Source: MFD04716-140 sp963703125
GTDB taxonomy: Bacteria > Bacteroidota > Bacteroidia > Flavobacteriales > Flavobacteriaceae
DNA: 64,000 bases
NCBI GenBank assembly: GCA_963703125.1
Contig: OY969790.1
Coordinates: forward strand, 1,116,001-1,180,000
Direction of reading: 5' to 3'
The notes beneath the pieces were generated by a model, which worked only from the letters and a program-made list of their open reading frames with translations, was not told where the DNA came from and did no database searches. Shown here one piece after another: positions 25,606-35,408 of the stretch. A program made the position numbers and the translations under genes. The stretch's first letter is position 1; each line of letters begins with the position of its first letter.

Positions 25606-26517
25606 CTAAAAATACGCTTTAGCCTGAGAAATACTTTTGGCTTCCTTCCCCTTTGAGTGGTCTCCCAAACCCAGTTCCGAAATAACCAATAAAGGAATTT
25701 GCGTATGAAATGCTATATTTTTTATAATGGGCTCATGTGTCATTTTTTCCATGAAACTATGCGGGTAGTTCAGCATGGCCAATAAATGAATATCCAACTC
25801 ATTCGCGAAAATTTCAAGGGTATTTGAAATCGAGTTCAATTCCGATATGGTATGAACATAATGTTCAGTTCCTTTCAAATACTTTCTCAACATACTCAAA
25901 TTAAATTGTTGAAGTTCTGTCAAAGCCTTGATTTCGGGCTGAACATGAACAATACGGATGGTCGCCTTAAATGTCAAGGCCAAATCCATGAGTGGTTCAA
26001 GTTCAGATTGGGTATAAAATCTCGTAAAATCCGTAGCAAACGCAATTTCGGAGAGTTCCGAATATGTATAGTTCAATGGCACGGCCAACACAGGGCAATT
26101 TTTAACCGATTTTATTATGCGAACGGTATTGCTTCCCATAAAAACCTCCTGAATGCCCGATGCCCCCTTAGTGCCTGTTACGACAAGATCTATTCGTTCT
26201 TCATCAATGGTCTCCTTTATTTGATCGACCAAAAAACTAAACGACGAAATAGTCCTGAAACTATGCCTAGGGTTCATATGAACAGATCGGATGCGCTTTA
26301 CGACTTCCTCCAATCCTCTTTTGGATGCATTGGCAACACTGTCCTGAATTTGTCCCACGCCTGCAGAAGAAGCCATAAACCGACTGCTTACAATAGATGG
26401 GGTATAGGTATTTAGTAGATGGAACGTGCAGGTCTCGCACTCAAAAAGGGCCATTGCATATTGAATTGCGTTCCACGCACTCTCGGAAAAATCGGTTGGA
26501 AGCAGAATATTCTTCAT
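25606..26517 (-). CDS. Universal stress protein (tandem UspA domains)
   Basis: 303 residues with two Usp domains. The first starts MKNILLPTDFSESAWNAI and has the nucleotide motif GTKGASGIQEVFMGSNT; the second (from about residue 155) is degenerate and lacks a clear G-rich loop. The protein is cytoplasmic and probably helps survival under low oxygen or arrest. A TGATA-NN-TRTCA palindrome with a matching -7 box lies upstream, linking it to the FNR-type regulator encoded next door. A second Usp gene lies at 42850-43671. Confidence 0.9.
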   Translation of the reverse strand: MKNILLPTDFSESAWNAIQYAMALFECETCTFHLLNTYTPSIVSSRFMASSAGVGQIQDSVANASKRGLEEVVKRIRSVHMNPRHSFRTISSFSFLVDQIKETIDEERIDLVVTGTKGASGIQEVFMGSNTVRIIKSVKNCPVLAVPLNYTYSELSEIAFATDFTRFYTQSELEPLMDLALTFKATIRIVHVQPEIKALTELQQFNLSMLRKYLKGTEHYVHTISELNSISNTLEIFANELDIHLLAMLNYPHSFMEKMTHEPIIKNIAFHTQIPLLVISELGLGDHSKGKEAKSISQAKAYF

Positions 26518-26568
26518 TTATCGGAGCATATTTTTAATTAGGGTGAATACCCTACAAGTTCAAAGGCA

Positions 26569-26611
26569 TAAAAATAAAAGCACAAAGAAGCAAAAACTAT
26601 GATATTTGTCA
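26569..26611 (-). promoter_or_regulatory. FNR-type operator and -7 box for the usp gene
   Basis: Palindrome TGATATTTGTCA (26600-26611). On the minus strand TATTTTTA (26576-26569) occupies positions 30-37 from the palindrome centre, the same spacing as at the ccoS and ccoI sites. Confidence 0.6.
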
Positions 26612-26632
26612 CTTTTATATAGAGGGTAAATT

Positions 26633-27322
26633 TTAAAACCCTTCTACTATCTCTTGAAGTTTTCGCTCGTTGGCAATTCCGATTTTCTTTCCAGATGAAA
26701 TCAAAAGACCTTCCTTTTTGAAATCGGAAATAATACGGATACACGATTCGGTTGCCGTACCTACGACATTCGCAATATCCTCTCTGGAAAGCGTCAAACA
26801 CAGAAAACCATCTGCGTTTTCCCCATAATTCGTTTTCATATATAAAAAGGCCTCGGCAATTCGCTGCCGTACCGTCTTTTGCGACATATTCACTATCACG
26901 TCATCAGCTTCCTTTAAGTCATGGGCCAAATGCCGCAGTACTTCTACCGCAAAATTGGGGTTGGTATTTAAAGTATTTGAAATGATTTCCTTGGGAATAA
27001 AACAAACTTCCATATCACTAACGGCGACCGCGCTCAAGTTGGTAGATTCTTCCACGATTACCGAACGCTGCCCCATTACTTCGCCCTTACTGGCCAATTT
27101 CACGATTTGATCCCTACCATTGGCACTTAATTTCGACAATTTGGAAACACCCTCCCGAACACAATAAACACCATCCAACTTTTCGCCTTCTTGAAAAAGT
27201 GTCTCCCCTTTCTTTATTGTTTTGAATATTTTGGCATCGGACACTTTCTTCAATTCTTCTTTGTTCATTGCCCGTAAGGAATTGAATTGGCGAACAATAC
27301 AATTTTCACATCTACTTTCCAT
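26633..27322 (-). CDS. Crp/Fnr family transcriptional regulator (FNR-type, oxygen or redox)
   Basis: About 229 residues from the ATG at 27322 (MESRCENCIVRQFNSL). A longer start at 27349 is rejected because it falls in the -7 box. The cNMP-like beta barrel (EGEKLDGVYCVREGVSKL, GQRSVIVEES) is followed by a winged helix with LTLSREDIANVVGTATESCIRIISDF. The recognition helix keeps the Glu and Arg (TESCIR) that read TGA in CRP and FNR. Cys5, Cys8, Cys54 and Cys107 could hold an iron-sulfur cluster, which is inference. It is divergent from ccoI with a shared palindrome between them and is the likely activator of the cbb3 block. Confidence 0.88.
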   Translation of the reverse strand: MESRCENCIVRQFNSLRAMNKEELKKVSDAKIFKTIKKGETLFQEGEKLDGVYCVREGVSKLSKLSANGRDQIVKLASKGEVMGQRSVIVEESTNLSAVAVSDMEVCFIPKEIISNTLNTNPNFAVEVLRHLAHDLKEADDVIVNMSQKTVRQRIAEAFLYMKTNYGENADGFLCLTLSREDIANVVGTATESCIRIISDFKKEGLLISSGKKIGIANERKLQEIVEGF

Positions 27323-27347
27323 TGCCCATTTTTTTACCTGACCATAC

Positions 27348-27420
27348 AAAGATAGTTTGGGATAAAATATCTAAACCTGATAATTATCATGTTGTACATC
27401 GTCCTTCGTTCGCACCTTTG
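27348..27420. promoter_or_regulatory. Shared FNR-type operator between fnr-like gene and ccoI, with both -7 boxes
   Basis: The perfect palindrome TGATAATTATCA lies at 27378-27389. To the right, CACCTTTG (27413-27420) stands at positions 30-37 from its centre for ccoI. To the left on the minus strand, TATCTTTG (27355-27348) stands at positions 29-36 for the regulator. One site could thus serve both divergent promoters. Confidence 0.7.
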
Positions 27421-27444
27421 AACCAGGTATTGAGCAAATGAAAA

Positions 27445-29841
27445 ATGGATAATAGAAGTTGCTATCATTGCGGCGATGACTGTGGCCGGGCGCCCATTCA
27501 ATTTGAGGAGAAGAATTTCTGCTGCAATGGCTGTAAAACCGTGTACGAGATTTTTTCGAGCAATGATCTATCCTATTATTATGACCTGCAATCAGCCGCC
27601 GGTACAACCCCCAATGTAACCCCCGGCAAGTATGATTTTCTTGAAAATGCCGCCATTGTTGACAGACTTATCGAATTCAATGAAAATAATGTGCAGGTCG
27701 CGAACCTTTATATTCCACATATTCATTGCAGCTCTTGTATTTGGGTTTTGGAAAATCTTAATAAGTTGGTCAAAGCGGTATGCAATTCCCAAGTTGACTT
27801 TCCTAAGAAAACGGTTCGGATCACCTACAATAGTTCGCAGACCTCTTTGAAAGATTTGGTGATTCTCTTATCGTATATTGGCTATGAGCCTTATATTTCT
27901 TTGGATGATTTTGACAACAAAAAGAAATCAATCGACCGGAGCCTTATTTATAAACTTGGCGTGGCGGGTTTTGCATTTGGCAATGTAATGTTCCTTTCCT
28001 TTCCCGAATATTTTGACCTTGCGACCAGTAAATCTGACGGAGGCGAGTTTTGGCTCAATCAATACCAGGGTCTTTTTAGGTGGCTTATGTTCGCTTTCTC
28101 TTTGCCTGTAGTGATGTATTCAGGTCAAGATTATTTCGCATCCGCATACAAAGGCCTTCGTTCCAAAATACTGAATATTGATGTCCCGATCGCTTTGGGA
28201 ATAGTTGTCCTGTTCCTTCGAAGTACGATCGAAATTATCTTTGATTGGGGTTCTGGCTTTTTTGATTCACTCACGGGATTGGTTTTCTTCCTATTGCTAG
28301 GCAAGTTCTTCCAACAAAAAACTTATTCGTTTCTTTCTTTTGAGCGTGACTATAAGTCGTATTTCCCTATTGCCGTTACCCGAATAACCAAGGAAGGCAA
28401 AGAAGAAAGTACCCAAGTACATGAAATTGAGCGGGGCGACCAGTTACTGATCCATAATGAAGAGCTTATTCCGGTAGACGGTATCCTAATTCAAGGCAAT
28501 GCCCATATTGATTACAGTTTTGTAACGGGAGAGTCAGAACCGGTACGTAAAGAGTCCGGCGATAAAATTTTTGCCGGAGGAAGGCAACTAACGGGAGCCA
28601 TAGAGATGGAGGCACTAAAATCTGTGTCACAAAGCTATTTGACCCAACTATGGAGCAATTCCGTTTTTCAACAGGACAAATCGGGCAAATTTCAAACCTT
28701 GACCGACAGCATTGGGAAAAGATTTACATATACCGTGCTGTCCATAGCGATCATTGCAACATCCTATTGGCTTTTTACCGATTCCAGCAAGGCTTTGAAT
28801 GTTTTTACCGCGGTTTTGATCATCGCCTGTCCTTGCGCCATTGCCCTGGCTTCGCCATTTACCTTAGGGAATATGTTACGGATTTTCGGAAAGAAGAAGT
28901 TCTATCTAAAAGATACACAAACCATTGAACAGCTGGCCCAAATCAACACTGCCATATTTGATAAGACGGGAACCATTACCACTGCTAGAAAAAGCGTGGC
29001 TGCCTATGAAGGAATGGCGTTGACCCTTGATGAGGAATCATTGTTGAAAAGTACGTTGCGGGCTTCCAACCACCCATTGAGCAGAGCGCTTTACGAAATG
29101 CTTGCCGAGCATAATATCGTGACACTGGATGAATTTGATGAACAACTTGGCAAAGGTATTGAAAGCGCAAAAGATGAACGTAGCATTAAAATAGGTTCGG
29201 CTGATTTTGTAGGTGGTCCCGAATCACTAAATGTGCATAGCACAGCGGTGCACATAAGCACAGACAACTTGTACAAAGGTCGCTTTGTTTTCTCCAACGA
29301 GTACCGCGAAGGAATTTCAGAAACTTTTAACGAGATGTCAAAGTCCATTCAATTGGCCATTCTTTCGGGAGATAATTCTGGAGAAAAGGAAAGATTGGAA
29401 AAATTAATGCCCAAACTGACCCCGCTGTATTTTAATCAAAAACCCCTAGACAAGCTCAACTTTGTAAAATCATTGCAGGAACAGGGCAAAAGTATCCTTA
29501 TGGTCGGTGACGGACTAAATGATGCCGGGGCATTGGCACAGGCAAATGTGGGTATTTCAATATCGGAAAACATAAATATATTTTCCCCGGCCTGCGATGG
29601 TATTCTGGATGCTTCAAAATTTAAGTACTTGAACCAATATATAGTAGCGTCAAAAAAGGCCATGAACATCATAAAACTAAGTTTTGTCCTTTCCCTTATA
29701 TACAACTTGGTAGGACTCTCTTTTGCTGTAACCGGACAACTGGAACCCGTTATAGCTGCAATCCTAATGCCCTTGAGTTCTATAAGCGTAGTGGTGTTCG
29801 CCACTATTATGACCAATTATTTAGGAAATAAACTGGACTAA
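27445..29841 (+). CDS. ccoI: Heavy metal translocating P-type ATPase, CcoI/FixI type
   Basis: 798 residues. A Cys-rich N-terminal metal-binding region (CYHCGDDCGRAP, FCCNGCKTVYE) precedes a heavy-metal-associated domain with HCSSCIW. Eight membrane segments include the CPC ion motif (IIACPCAIALASP). Catalytic motifs are TGES, DKTGTIT (phosphorylated Asp) and GDGLNDAGAL. CcoI-type ATPases export Cu(I) to the periplasm for assembly of the cbb3 oxidase active site rather than for detoxification. The gene leads the cco cluster and has an FNR-type site 56 bases before its start. Confidence 0.95.
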   Translation: MDNRSCYHCGDDCGRAPIQFEEKNFCCNGCKTVYEIFSSNDLSYYYDLQSAAGTTPNVTPGKYDFLENAAIVDRLIEFNENNVQVANLYIPHIHCSSCIWVLENLNKLVKAVCNSQVDFPKKTVRITYNSSQTSLKDLVILLSYIGYEPYISLDDFDNKKKSIDRSLIYKLGVAGFAFGNVMFLSFPEYFDLATSKSDGGEFWLNQYQGLFRWLMFAFSLPVVMYSGQDYFASAYKGLRSKILNIDVPIALGIVVLFLRSTIEIIFDWGSGFFDSLTGLVFFLLLGKFFQQKTYSFLSFERDYKSYFPIAVTRITKEGKEESTQVHEIERGDQLLIHNEELIPVDGILIQGNAHIDYSFVTGESEPVRKESGDKIFAGGRQLTGAIEMEALKSVSQSYLTQLWSNSVFQQDKSGKFQTLTDSIGKRFTYTVLSIAIIATSYWLFTDSSKALNVFTAVLIIACPCAIALASPFTLGNMLRIFGKKKFYLKDTQTIEQLAQINTAIFDKTGTITTARKSVAAYEGMALTLDEESLLKSTLRASNHPLSRALYEMLAEHNIVTLDEFDEQLGKGIESAKDERSIKIGSADFVGGPESLNVHSTAVHISTDNLYKGRFVFSNEYREGISETFNEMSKSIQLAILSGDNSGEKERLEKLMPKLTPLYFNQKPLDKLNFVKSLQEQGKSILMVGDGLNDAGALAQANVGISISENINIFSPACDGILDASKFKYLNQYIVASKKAMNIIKLSFVLSLIYNLVGLSFAVTGQLEPVIAAILMPLSSISVVVFATIMTNYLGNKLD

Positions 29842-29852
29842 CCCATAATACA

Positions 29853-29895
29853 TGATAAATGTCATTTTATAGAAATACCAATACAAATAGTTTTG
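29853..29895 (+). promoter_or_regulatory. FNR-type operator and -7 box for ccoS-NO-Q-P
   Basis: TGATAAATGTCA (29853-29864) with TAGTTTTG (29888-29895) at positions 30-37 from the centre. Confidence 0.7.
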
Positions 29896-29914
29896 CACCA
29901 GAATCCCGTTAGGT

Positions 29915-30118
29915 ATGAGCGTTATATATGTTTTATTGGCCATAAGTGTCTTAGTTGCCATCGTCTTTTTTATAGCCTTCATCATTTCGGTCAGGAGCGG
30001 TCAATATGATGACGCCTATACCCCTTCGGTTAGAATGCTTTTTGAAGATGAACTTGTAAAGGAAGCCCCGACCCAGAAAGAAAATAGTAAAATAACCCAA
30101 TCCAAACTAAATACGTAA
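29915..30118 (+). CDS. ccoS: cbb3-type cytochrome oxidase assembly protein CcoS
   Basis: 67 residues: one N-terminal membrane helix (MSVIYVLLAISVLVAIVFFI) followed by the CcoS motif RSGQYDDAYTPSVRMLFEDE. CcoS is needed to insert cofactors into CcoN. It lies between ccoI and ccoNO, 6 bases before the latter. Confidence 0.93.
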   Translation: MSVIYVLLAISVLVAIVFFIAFIISVRSGQYDDAYTPSVRMLFEDELVKEAPTQKENSKITQSKLNT

Positions 30119-30124
30119 TCAATT

Positions 30125-32323
30125 ATGGAAGTACAGCAGTTCTATTACGATAACAAAATCGTGAAAAAGTTTCTCTACGCGACAATGCTGTGGGGAATTG
30201 TGGGGATGACCGTTGGGCTTATGTTGGCCTTTCTCTTTATTTTCCCAAATTACATGGAGGGAATTTCATGGCTTAGTTTTGGCCGCTTAAGACCGTTGCA
30301 TACCAATGCGGTAATTTTCGCATTCGTAGGAAACGCAATTTTTGCAGGGGTGTATTACTCTACGCAACGACTTTTGAAAGCACGTATGTTCAGCGATGTT
30401 CTGAGCAATATTAATTTTTGGGGTTGGCAATTGATCATAGTCGCAGCAGCAATTACTTTGCCGTTGGGCTATAGTACTTCCAAAGAATATGCCGAGTTAG
30501 AGTGGCCAATTGACATTGCAATTGCCCTTATTTGGGTAGCCTTCGGTGTAAACTTGATCGGCACAATGATAAAACGCCGTCAACGGCATTTATATGTCGC
30601 CATTTGGTTTTATGTGGCCACATTTGTAACCGTTGCCGTGCTGCATATCTTCAATAGCTTAGAGCTTCCGGTCAGTGCCCTAAAAAGTTATTCGGTCTAT
30701 GCAGGTGTTCAAGATGCCTTGGTACAATGGTGGTACGGCCACAATGCGGTTGCCTTCTTTTTGACTACTCCCTTCTTGGGGCTTATGTATTATTTCGTGC
30801 CCAAGGCAGCGAACAGACCCATTTATTCCTATAGGCTCTCAATTGTCCATTTCTGGTCCTTGATCTTTATTTACATCTGGGCAGGCCCCCACCATTTGTT
30901 GTATTCTGCTTTGCCGGATTGGGCACAGAATCTGGGAGTTGCATTTTCAGTAATGTTGATCGCTCCTTCCTGGGGCGGTATGATCAATGGCCTTTTGACC
31001 CTTAGAGGTGCTTGGGACAAAGTCCGTACAGATCCAACTTTGAAATTTATGGTAGTTGCAATAACAGGTTACGGAATGGCGACCTTTGAGGGCCCAATGC
31101 TTTCCCTTAAAAATGTAAATGCCATTGCCCATTTTAGTGATTGGATTATTGCCCATGTTCACGTTGGGGCATTGGCCTGGAACGGATTCTTGACCTTTGG
31201 CATGATCTATTGGCTGGTCCCTAAAATGTTCAAAACAAAATTGGCATCGGTAGGGCTGGCGAACTTCCATTTTTGGATCGGAACATTGGGTATCATTCTA
31301 TATACGCTTCCTATGTATGTAGCAGGATTTACCCAAGCGCTCATGTGGAAAGATTTTAATCCCGATGGTACTTTGGTATATGGTAATTTTCTGGAAACAG
31401 TGAATGAAATCATGCCCATGTACTGGATGCGAGCCATTGGAGGGACCCTTTATATAATCGGTGCATGCGTTATGATCTATAACGTGGTGGTTACCATCCG
31501 ATCTGGTAGCAAGGTAGAGGATGAATTGGCAGAGGCTGCCGCTTTGACGCGGGTATCCAAAAAAAGAACCGCAGGTGAAACTTTCCATACTTGGTTGGAG
31601 CGCAAGCCTATTCAACTGACAATTTTGGCCACTGTTGCCATATTAATAGGAGGCATCATCCAAATTGTGCCTACCATTTTGGTGAAGTCCAATATTCCGA
31701 CAATAACCAGTGTAAGACCCTATACCCCCTTGGAATTGGAAGGTAGGGATCTTTATATCCGTGAAGGCTGCGTGGGATGCCATTCACAAATGATCAGACC
31801 CTTTAGAAGTGAAGTTGAACGCTATGGGGAATACGCGAAGGCAGGTGAGTTTGTGTACGACCACCCGTTCTTATGGGGTAGCAAGCGTACTGGGCCCGAT
31901 TTATTAAGGATAGGCGGAAAATATTCCGATAACTGGCACCTCAACCATATGTACGATCCCCAGAGCACCTCTTCGGGCTCCATAATGCCCTCCTATGCAT
32001 GGTTGATAAGAAACAAACATGACCGTAGCAATATTGTAGGTAAAATGGAAGCCATGGTCTCTTTAGGGGTTCCTTATACAAAAGATGATATAGCCAATGC
32101 AGAAAACCACATGGCCGAACAGGCCACTAAAATCGAAAAGAACCTCTATACGGATCCGGACTTCGCAAAAAGCTATGAAGCCGATAAGCAATTTGCCAAA
32201 GACAATGGTCAAGAATTCGTTGAAATGCGCGATAGGGAAATTGTATCTCTCATCGCCTATTTGCAACGTTTGGGTACCGATATAAAGGTGAAGGTAACTG
32301 ATGGAACATCCTCAAATAAATAA
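30125..32323 (+). CDS. ccoNO: cbb3-type cytochrome c oxidase, fused subunits CcoN and CcoO
   Basis: 732 residues. Residues 1-~480 are the 12-helix haem-copper subunit I (LRPLHTNAVIFAFVGNAIF, WWYGHNAVAFFLTTPFLG, WAGPHHLLYSALPDW, HVHVGALAWNGF), giving haem b, haem b3 and CuB ligands. After a linker and a further membrane helix comes the CcoO cytochrome c domain with C549-V-G-C552-H553 and the typical SQMIRPFRSEVERYG; a distal Met is available in GSIMPSYAW. The fusion is standard in Bacteroidota. The enzyme reduces O2 with high affinity and pumps protons under microaerobic conditions. Confidence 0.97.
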   Translation: MEVQQFYYDNKIVKKFLYATMLWGIVGMTVGLMLAFLFIFPNYMEGISWLSFGRLRPLHTNAVIFAFVGNAIFAGVYYSTQRLLKARMFSDVLSNINFWGWQLIIVAAAITLPLGYSTSKEYAELEWPIDIAIALIWVAFGVNLIGTMIKRRQRHLYVAIWFYVATFVTVAVLHIFNSLELPVSALKSYSVYAGVQDALVQWWYGHNAVAFFLTTPFLGLMYYFVPKAANRPIYSYRLSIVHFWSLIFIYIWAGPHHLLYSALPDWAQNLGVAFSVMLIAPSWGGMINGLLTLRGAWDKVRTDPTLKFMVVAITGYGMATFEGPMLSLKNVNAIAHFSDWIIAHVHVGALAWNGFLTFGMIYWLVPKMFKTKLASVGLANFHFWIGTLGIILYTLPMYVAGFTQALMWKDFNPDGTLVYGNFLETVNEIMPMYWMRAIGGTLYIIGACVMIYNVVVTIRSGSKVEDELAEAAALTRVSKKRTAGETFHTWLERKPIQLTILATVAILIGGIIQIVPTILVKSNIPTITSVRPYTPLELEGRDLYIREGCVGCHSQMIRPFRSEVERYGEYAKAGEFVYDHPFLWGSKRTGPDLLRIGGKYSDNWHLNHMYDPQSTSSGSIMPSYAWLIRNKHDRSNIVGKMEAMVSLGVPYTKDDIANAENHMAEQATKIEKNLYTDPDFAKSYEADKQFAKDNGQEFVEMRDREIVSLIAYLQRLGTDIKVKVTDGTSSNK

Positions 32324-32326
32324 GCC

Positions 32327-32521
32327 ATGATGAAATTTGTCAAAAATTATATGGAAAGTATAGATGGCGTTGCTACCTATCCCATGATATCCTTACTTAT
32401 TTTCTTTGTTTTTTTCATGCTCCTTTTTTGGTGGGTTTTTACGGCAAAGAAGGAATATATAAAGGAGGTCAGTGAGCTACCACTTGAAAATGATAACCAA
32501 CCAAAAGAAGCAACATTATGA
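32327..32521 (+). CDS. ccoQ: CcoQ-like small cbb3 oxidase subunit
   Basis: 64 residues with one membrane helix (MISLLIFFVFFMLLFWWVFTA) and a polar tail. Its position between ccoNO and ccoP and its topology identify it as CcoQ, which stabilises the complex. Its stop overlaps the ccoP start by four bases (ATGA), so translation is coupled. Confidence 0.85.
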   Translation: MMKFVKNYMESIDGVATYPMISLLIFFVFFMLLFWWVFTAKKEYIKEVSELPLENDNQPKEATL

Positions 32522-33480
32522 GAAATATGATACCCTGGTGGATACGGATCCCCTTTCTATTTTTTGGCATTTGGGGATTGATGGAATACTTCGTGGATTC
32601 AGGTGACAAGCCTGCCGTAATAGCTTTTCCCATGGCCTCCTTTTTTCTGATATTGGTCCTATTGATCTTAATTGCGATAGAATTGATATTGAGGGCAATG
32701 GAGAATGTAATGATCATGACGCTTTCCCCTGAAGCAAGAGAACGTTATATGACTGTCAAAGCCAAGTCATGGGAATGGAAATGGGGCAAGGAATTCTGGA
32801 AAAAACTAACCGGCAATAAACCCATTGAACAAGAAAGCGATATTGTTCTGGACCACAATTATGACGGAATTCGGGAATTGGACAACAATCTTCCTCCATG
32901 GTGGGTTTGGATGTTCTATGCAACGATCATTTTTGGTGTCGTGTATTTGCTGCGCTTTCATGTTTTTAATGACTATGACCAAAAACTTGAATACGAACAA
33001 GAAGTTACTGCCGCGGAAATTGAAATCGAGGAATACAAAAAAACTGCAAAGGGCCTGGTTGATGCCAATTCCGTAGAACTCTTGACGGAAACCAGCGACC
33101 TCGCCGCAGGAAAGGCCATTTTTGAGTCAAACTGTGTAGCCTGTCATATGGCAGACGGTGGCGGCGGTATTGGACCCAATTTGACCGATAATCATTGGAT
33201 CTTAGGGGGGGGGATAAAAAATGTGTTTCACACTATTTCTGAAGGAGGCCGGGACGGCAAAGGTATGATCGCTTGGAAACAAACACTCAAACCACTGGAA
33301 ATCGCTCAAGTGGCAAGCTATGTTGTTGGAAAAATAACTGGTACTACACCGGCCAATCCAAAAGAAGCTGAAGGAGACATTTGGATAGACCCAAATACGC
33401 CTAAAGAATCACTACCGGAACAACCGAAAGATTCAACACTTGTTGTAAAAGATTCTACAAATGTGGCGATCAACTACTAG
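32518..33480 (+). CDS. ccoP: cbb3-type cytochrome c oxidase subunit CcoP
   Basis: 320 residues. Two N-terminal membrane helices are followed by a third at about residues 128-147 (PPWWVWMFYATIIFGVVY, the CcoP signature). A periplasmic cytochrome c domain has C206-V-A-C209-H210. Only one CxxCH is present, whereas proteobacterial CcoP has two. The C-terminal tail is Pro/Lys/Glu rich. It passes electrons to the CcoNO core. Confidence 0.95.
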   Translation: MRNMIPWWIRIPFLFFGIWGLMEYFVDSGDKPAVIAFPMASFFLILVLLILIAIELILRAMENVMIMTLSPEARERYMTVKAKSWEWKWGKEFWKKLTGNKPIEQESDIVLDHNYDGIRELDNNLPPWWVWMFYATIIFGVVYLLRFHVFNDYDQKLEYEQEVTAAEIEIEEYKKTAKGLVDANSVELLTETSDLAAGKAIFESNCVACHMADGGGGIGPNLTDNHWILGGGIKNVFHTISEGGRDGKGMIAWKQTLKPLEIAQVASYVVGKITGTTPANPKEAEGDIWIDPNTPKESLPEQPKDSTLVVKDSTNVAINY

Positions 33481-33508
33481 CCCAGGATATTAAATAAAGT
33501 ATTACAAA

Positions 33509-34927
33509 ATGGCACAGGACCAGGATAATTTTAGGGATTCCATCGGTACTATCAAGGAAGATGGAAAACGGGCCTGGGTTTTCCCCAAAAAGCCAAGTGG
33601 TAAATTTTATCAATACAGAAAGTATGTCAGCTATTTTTTGCTGGTTTTCCTAATAGCCGCTCCTTTTATAAAAATTAATGGAAACCAGTTCATGATGTTC
33701 AATGTCCTTGAACGGCGGTTCAATATTTTTGGTTTCCCGTTTTGGCCACAGGATTTTCATCTGTTCGTAATTTCAATGATCATCGGGGTTATTTTCATTG
33801 CACTCTTCACGGTTGCGTTCGGTCGAATATTTTGTGGGTGGATGTGCCCACAGACCATTTTTTTGGAAATGGTCTTTCGCAGAATAGAATATTGGATCGA
33901 TGGGGACCGTGGCGCGCAGATCAAATTGGACCGCCAGGAATGGAATGCGGAAAAGATTCGAAAACGCTTATTGAAGTGGGTTATCTTTTTTATTATTTCC
34001 TTTCTCATTGCCAATGTCTTCCTAGCCTATCTTATTAGCGGGGATAAGTTGGTACGCTATATAACCGCTGGCCCTTTTGAACACATCAGCACCATGGTTT
34101 CATTGCTGATTTTCACTGCAATATTTTACTTTGTATTTGCATGGTTCAGGGAACAGGTTTGTATCATTGCTTGTCCCTATGGTAGAATGCAAGGGGTACT
34201 ATTGGACAACAAATCAATCGTGGTTGCTTATGACCATAAAAGAGGTGAGGCCGAAAACGGTCGGAAGAAATGGCGCAAGAATGAAGATCGAAAGGCATTG
34301 GGCCATGGCGATTGCATTGATTGCTTTCAATGTGTAAATGTCTGCCCTACAGGAATAGATATACGAAATGGAACCCAACTTGAATGCGTGAACTGCACCG
34401 CATGCATTGATGAATGTGATACGATCATGGAAAAGGTAGACCTTCCCAAAGGATTGATCCGCTATGCAAGTGAAGATGAAATTACCAAAAAGGAGAAGTT
34501 CAAATTCACCCCACGTCTAAAAGGTTATACGGCCGTATTGGTCATTTTGATCGGGGTCTTGATCGGAATGCTATTTCTACGAAATGAAATGGAGGCCACT
34601 ATCCTGAGATTACCGGGCCAATTGTACGAGCACAAAGAGGGGAACATTATAAGTAATGTGTATACCTATAAACTATTGAACAAAACCACAAAAGATATAA
34701 AAGATGTTCGCTTTCAATTATTATCGCACATTGGAACCATTGAATTGGTTCGCCATGATAATTTTAACGTACCTGCGGAAAAATTGGCCGAAGGTACGTT
34801 ATTCATTGAAATAAATGCATCGGCATTGAACGGGGACAAGGATAGGCTTAGAATTGGGGTTTTCAGCGGTGATGAGTTAATTGAGACCACAACCGCCCGG
34901 TTTTTAGCACCAAGAAGTTATAAATAG
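33509..34927 (+). CDS. ccoG: Cytochrome c oxidase accessory protein CcoG
   Basis: 472 residues. Membrane helices carry CGWMCPQTIFLEMVFRRIE and the ferredoxin part has two Cys-rich clusters, CIDCFQCVNVCPTGIDIRNG and CVNCTACIDECD. The C-terminal ~110 residues form a periplasmic immunoglobulin-like domain. CcoG is a Cu(II) reductase that supplies Cu(I) for CuB assembly. It lies 28 bases after ccoP in the same operon. Confidence 0.95.
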   Translation: MAQDQDNFRDSIGTIKEDGKRAWVFPKKPSGKFYQYRKYVSYFLLVFLIAAPFIKINGNQFMMFNVLERRFNIFGFPFWPQDFHLFVISMIIGVIFIALFTVAFGRIFCGWMCPQTIFLEMVFRRIEYWIDGDRGAQIKLDRQEWNAEKIRKRLLKWVIFFIISFLIANVFLAYLISGDKLVRYITAGPFEHISTMVSLLIFTAIFYFVFAWFREQVCIIACPYGRMQGVLLDNKSIVVAYDHKRGEAENGRKKWRKNEDRKALGHGDCIDCFQCVNVCPTGIDIRNGTQLECVNCTACIDECDTIMEKVDLPKGLIRYASEDEITKKEKFKFTPRLKGYTAVLVILIGVLIGMLFLRNEMEATILRLPGQLYEHKEGNIISNVYTYKLLNKTTKDIKDVRFQLLSHIGTIELVRHDNFNVPAEKLAEGTLFIEINASALNGDKDRLRIGVFSGDELIETTTARFLAPRSYK

Positions 34928-34964
34928 GACCTCTATATAGAATAGGACTTTTAAAAATACAGCC

Positions 34965-35408
34965 ATGAAAATCAATTGGGGAACAGGGATTGTTATCGCC
35001 TTCATTTCATTCATCAGTTTTATTCTGTTCTTCGTTATAAGAATGTCTAGCGACCAACGTGCAAATCACGACCTCGTCAACGAAGATTACTATAAGGCAG
35101 AGTTGGGTTATCAAAAAGAAATCGATGCCGAGAACAATGCAAACAAGAATGCCAAAATAGTGGTGGTCAAGAATTCGGAAGGCATCCTGCTCACCTTTCC
35201 CGAAAATGTGAACTATCAGAAAATCAAAGGTTCAGTGTCCCTATATAGGCCGTCCAATAAGCATTTGGATTTTGACTTACCCATTAGTTTGTCCAATTCA
35301 CGTTTGCTCATACCTGACAAACAATTTTTGGATGGCCGTTGGGACATTAAAATTTCATGGCAGTATGAAAATGAAAGCTATTTGCACAAAGAAAGTATAA
35401 CTTATTAA
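34965..35408 (+). CDS. ccoH: CcoH/FixH family protein
   Basis: 147 residues: a single N-terminal membrane helix (GIVIAFISFISFILFFVI) and a FixH-type periplasmic domain (LVNEDYYKAELGYQKEIDAENNA). FixH/CcoH takes part in cbb3 assembly together with the CcoI pump. Its stop codon overlaps the ATG of the SafE-type gene (TAATG). Confidence 0.9.
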   Translation: MKINWGTGIVIAFISFISFILFFVIRMSSDQRANHDLVNEDYYKAELGYQKEIDAENNANKNAKIVVVKNSEGILLTFPENVNYQKIKGSVSLYRPSNKHLDFDLPISLSNSRLLIPDKQFLDGRWDIKISWQYENESYLHKESITY

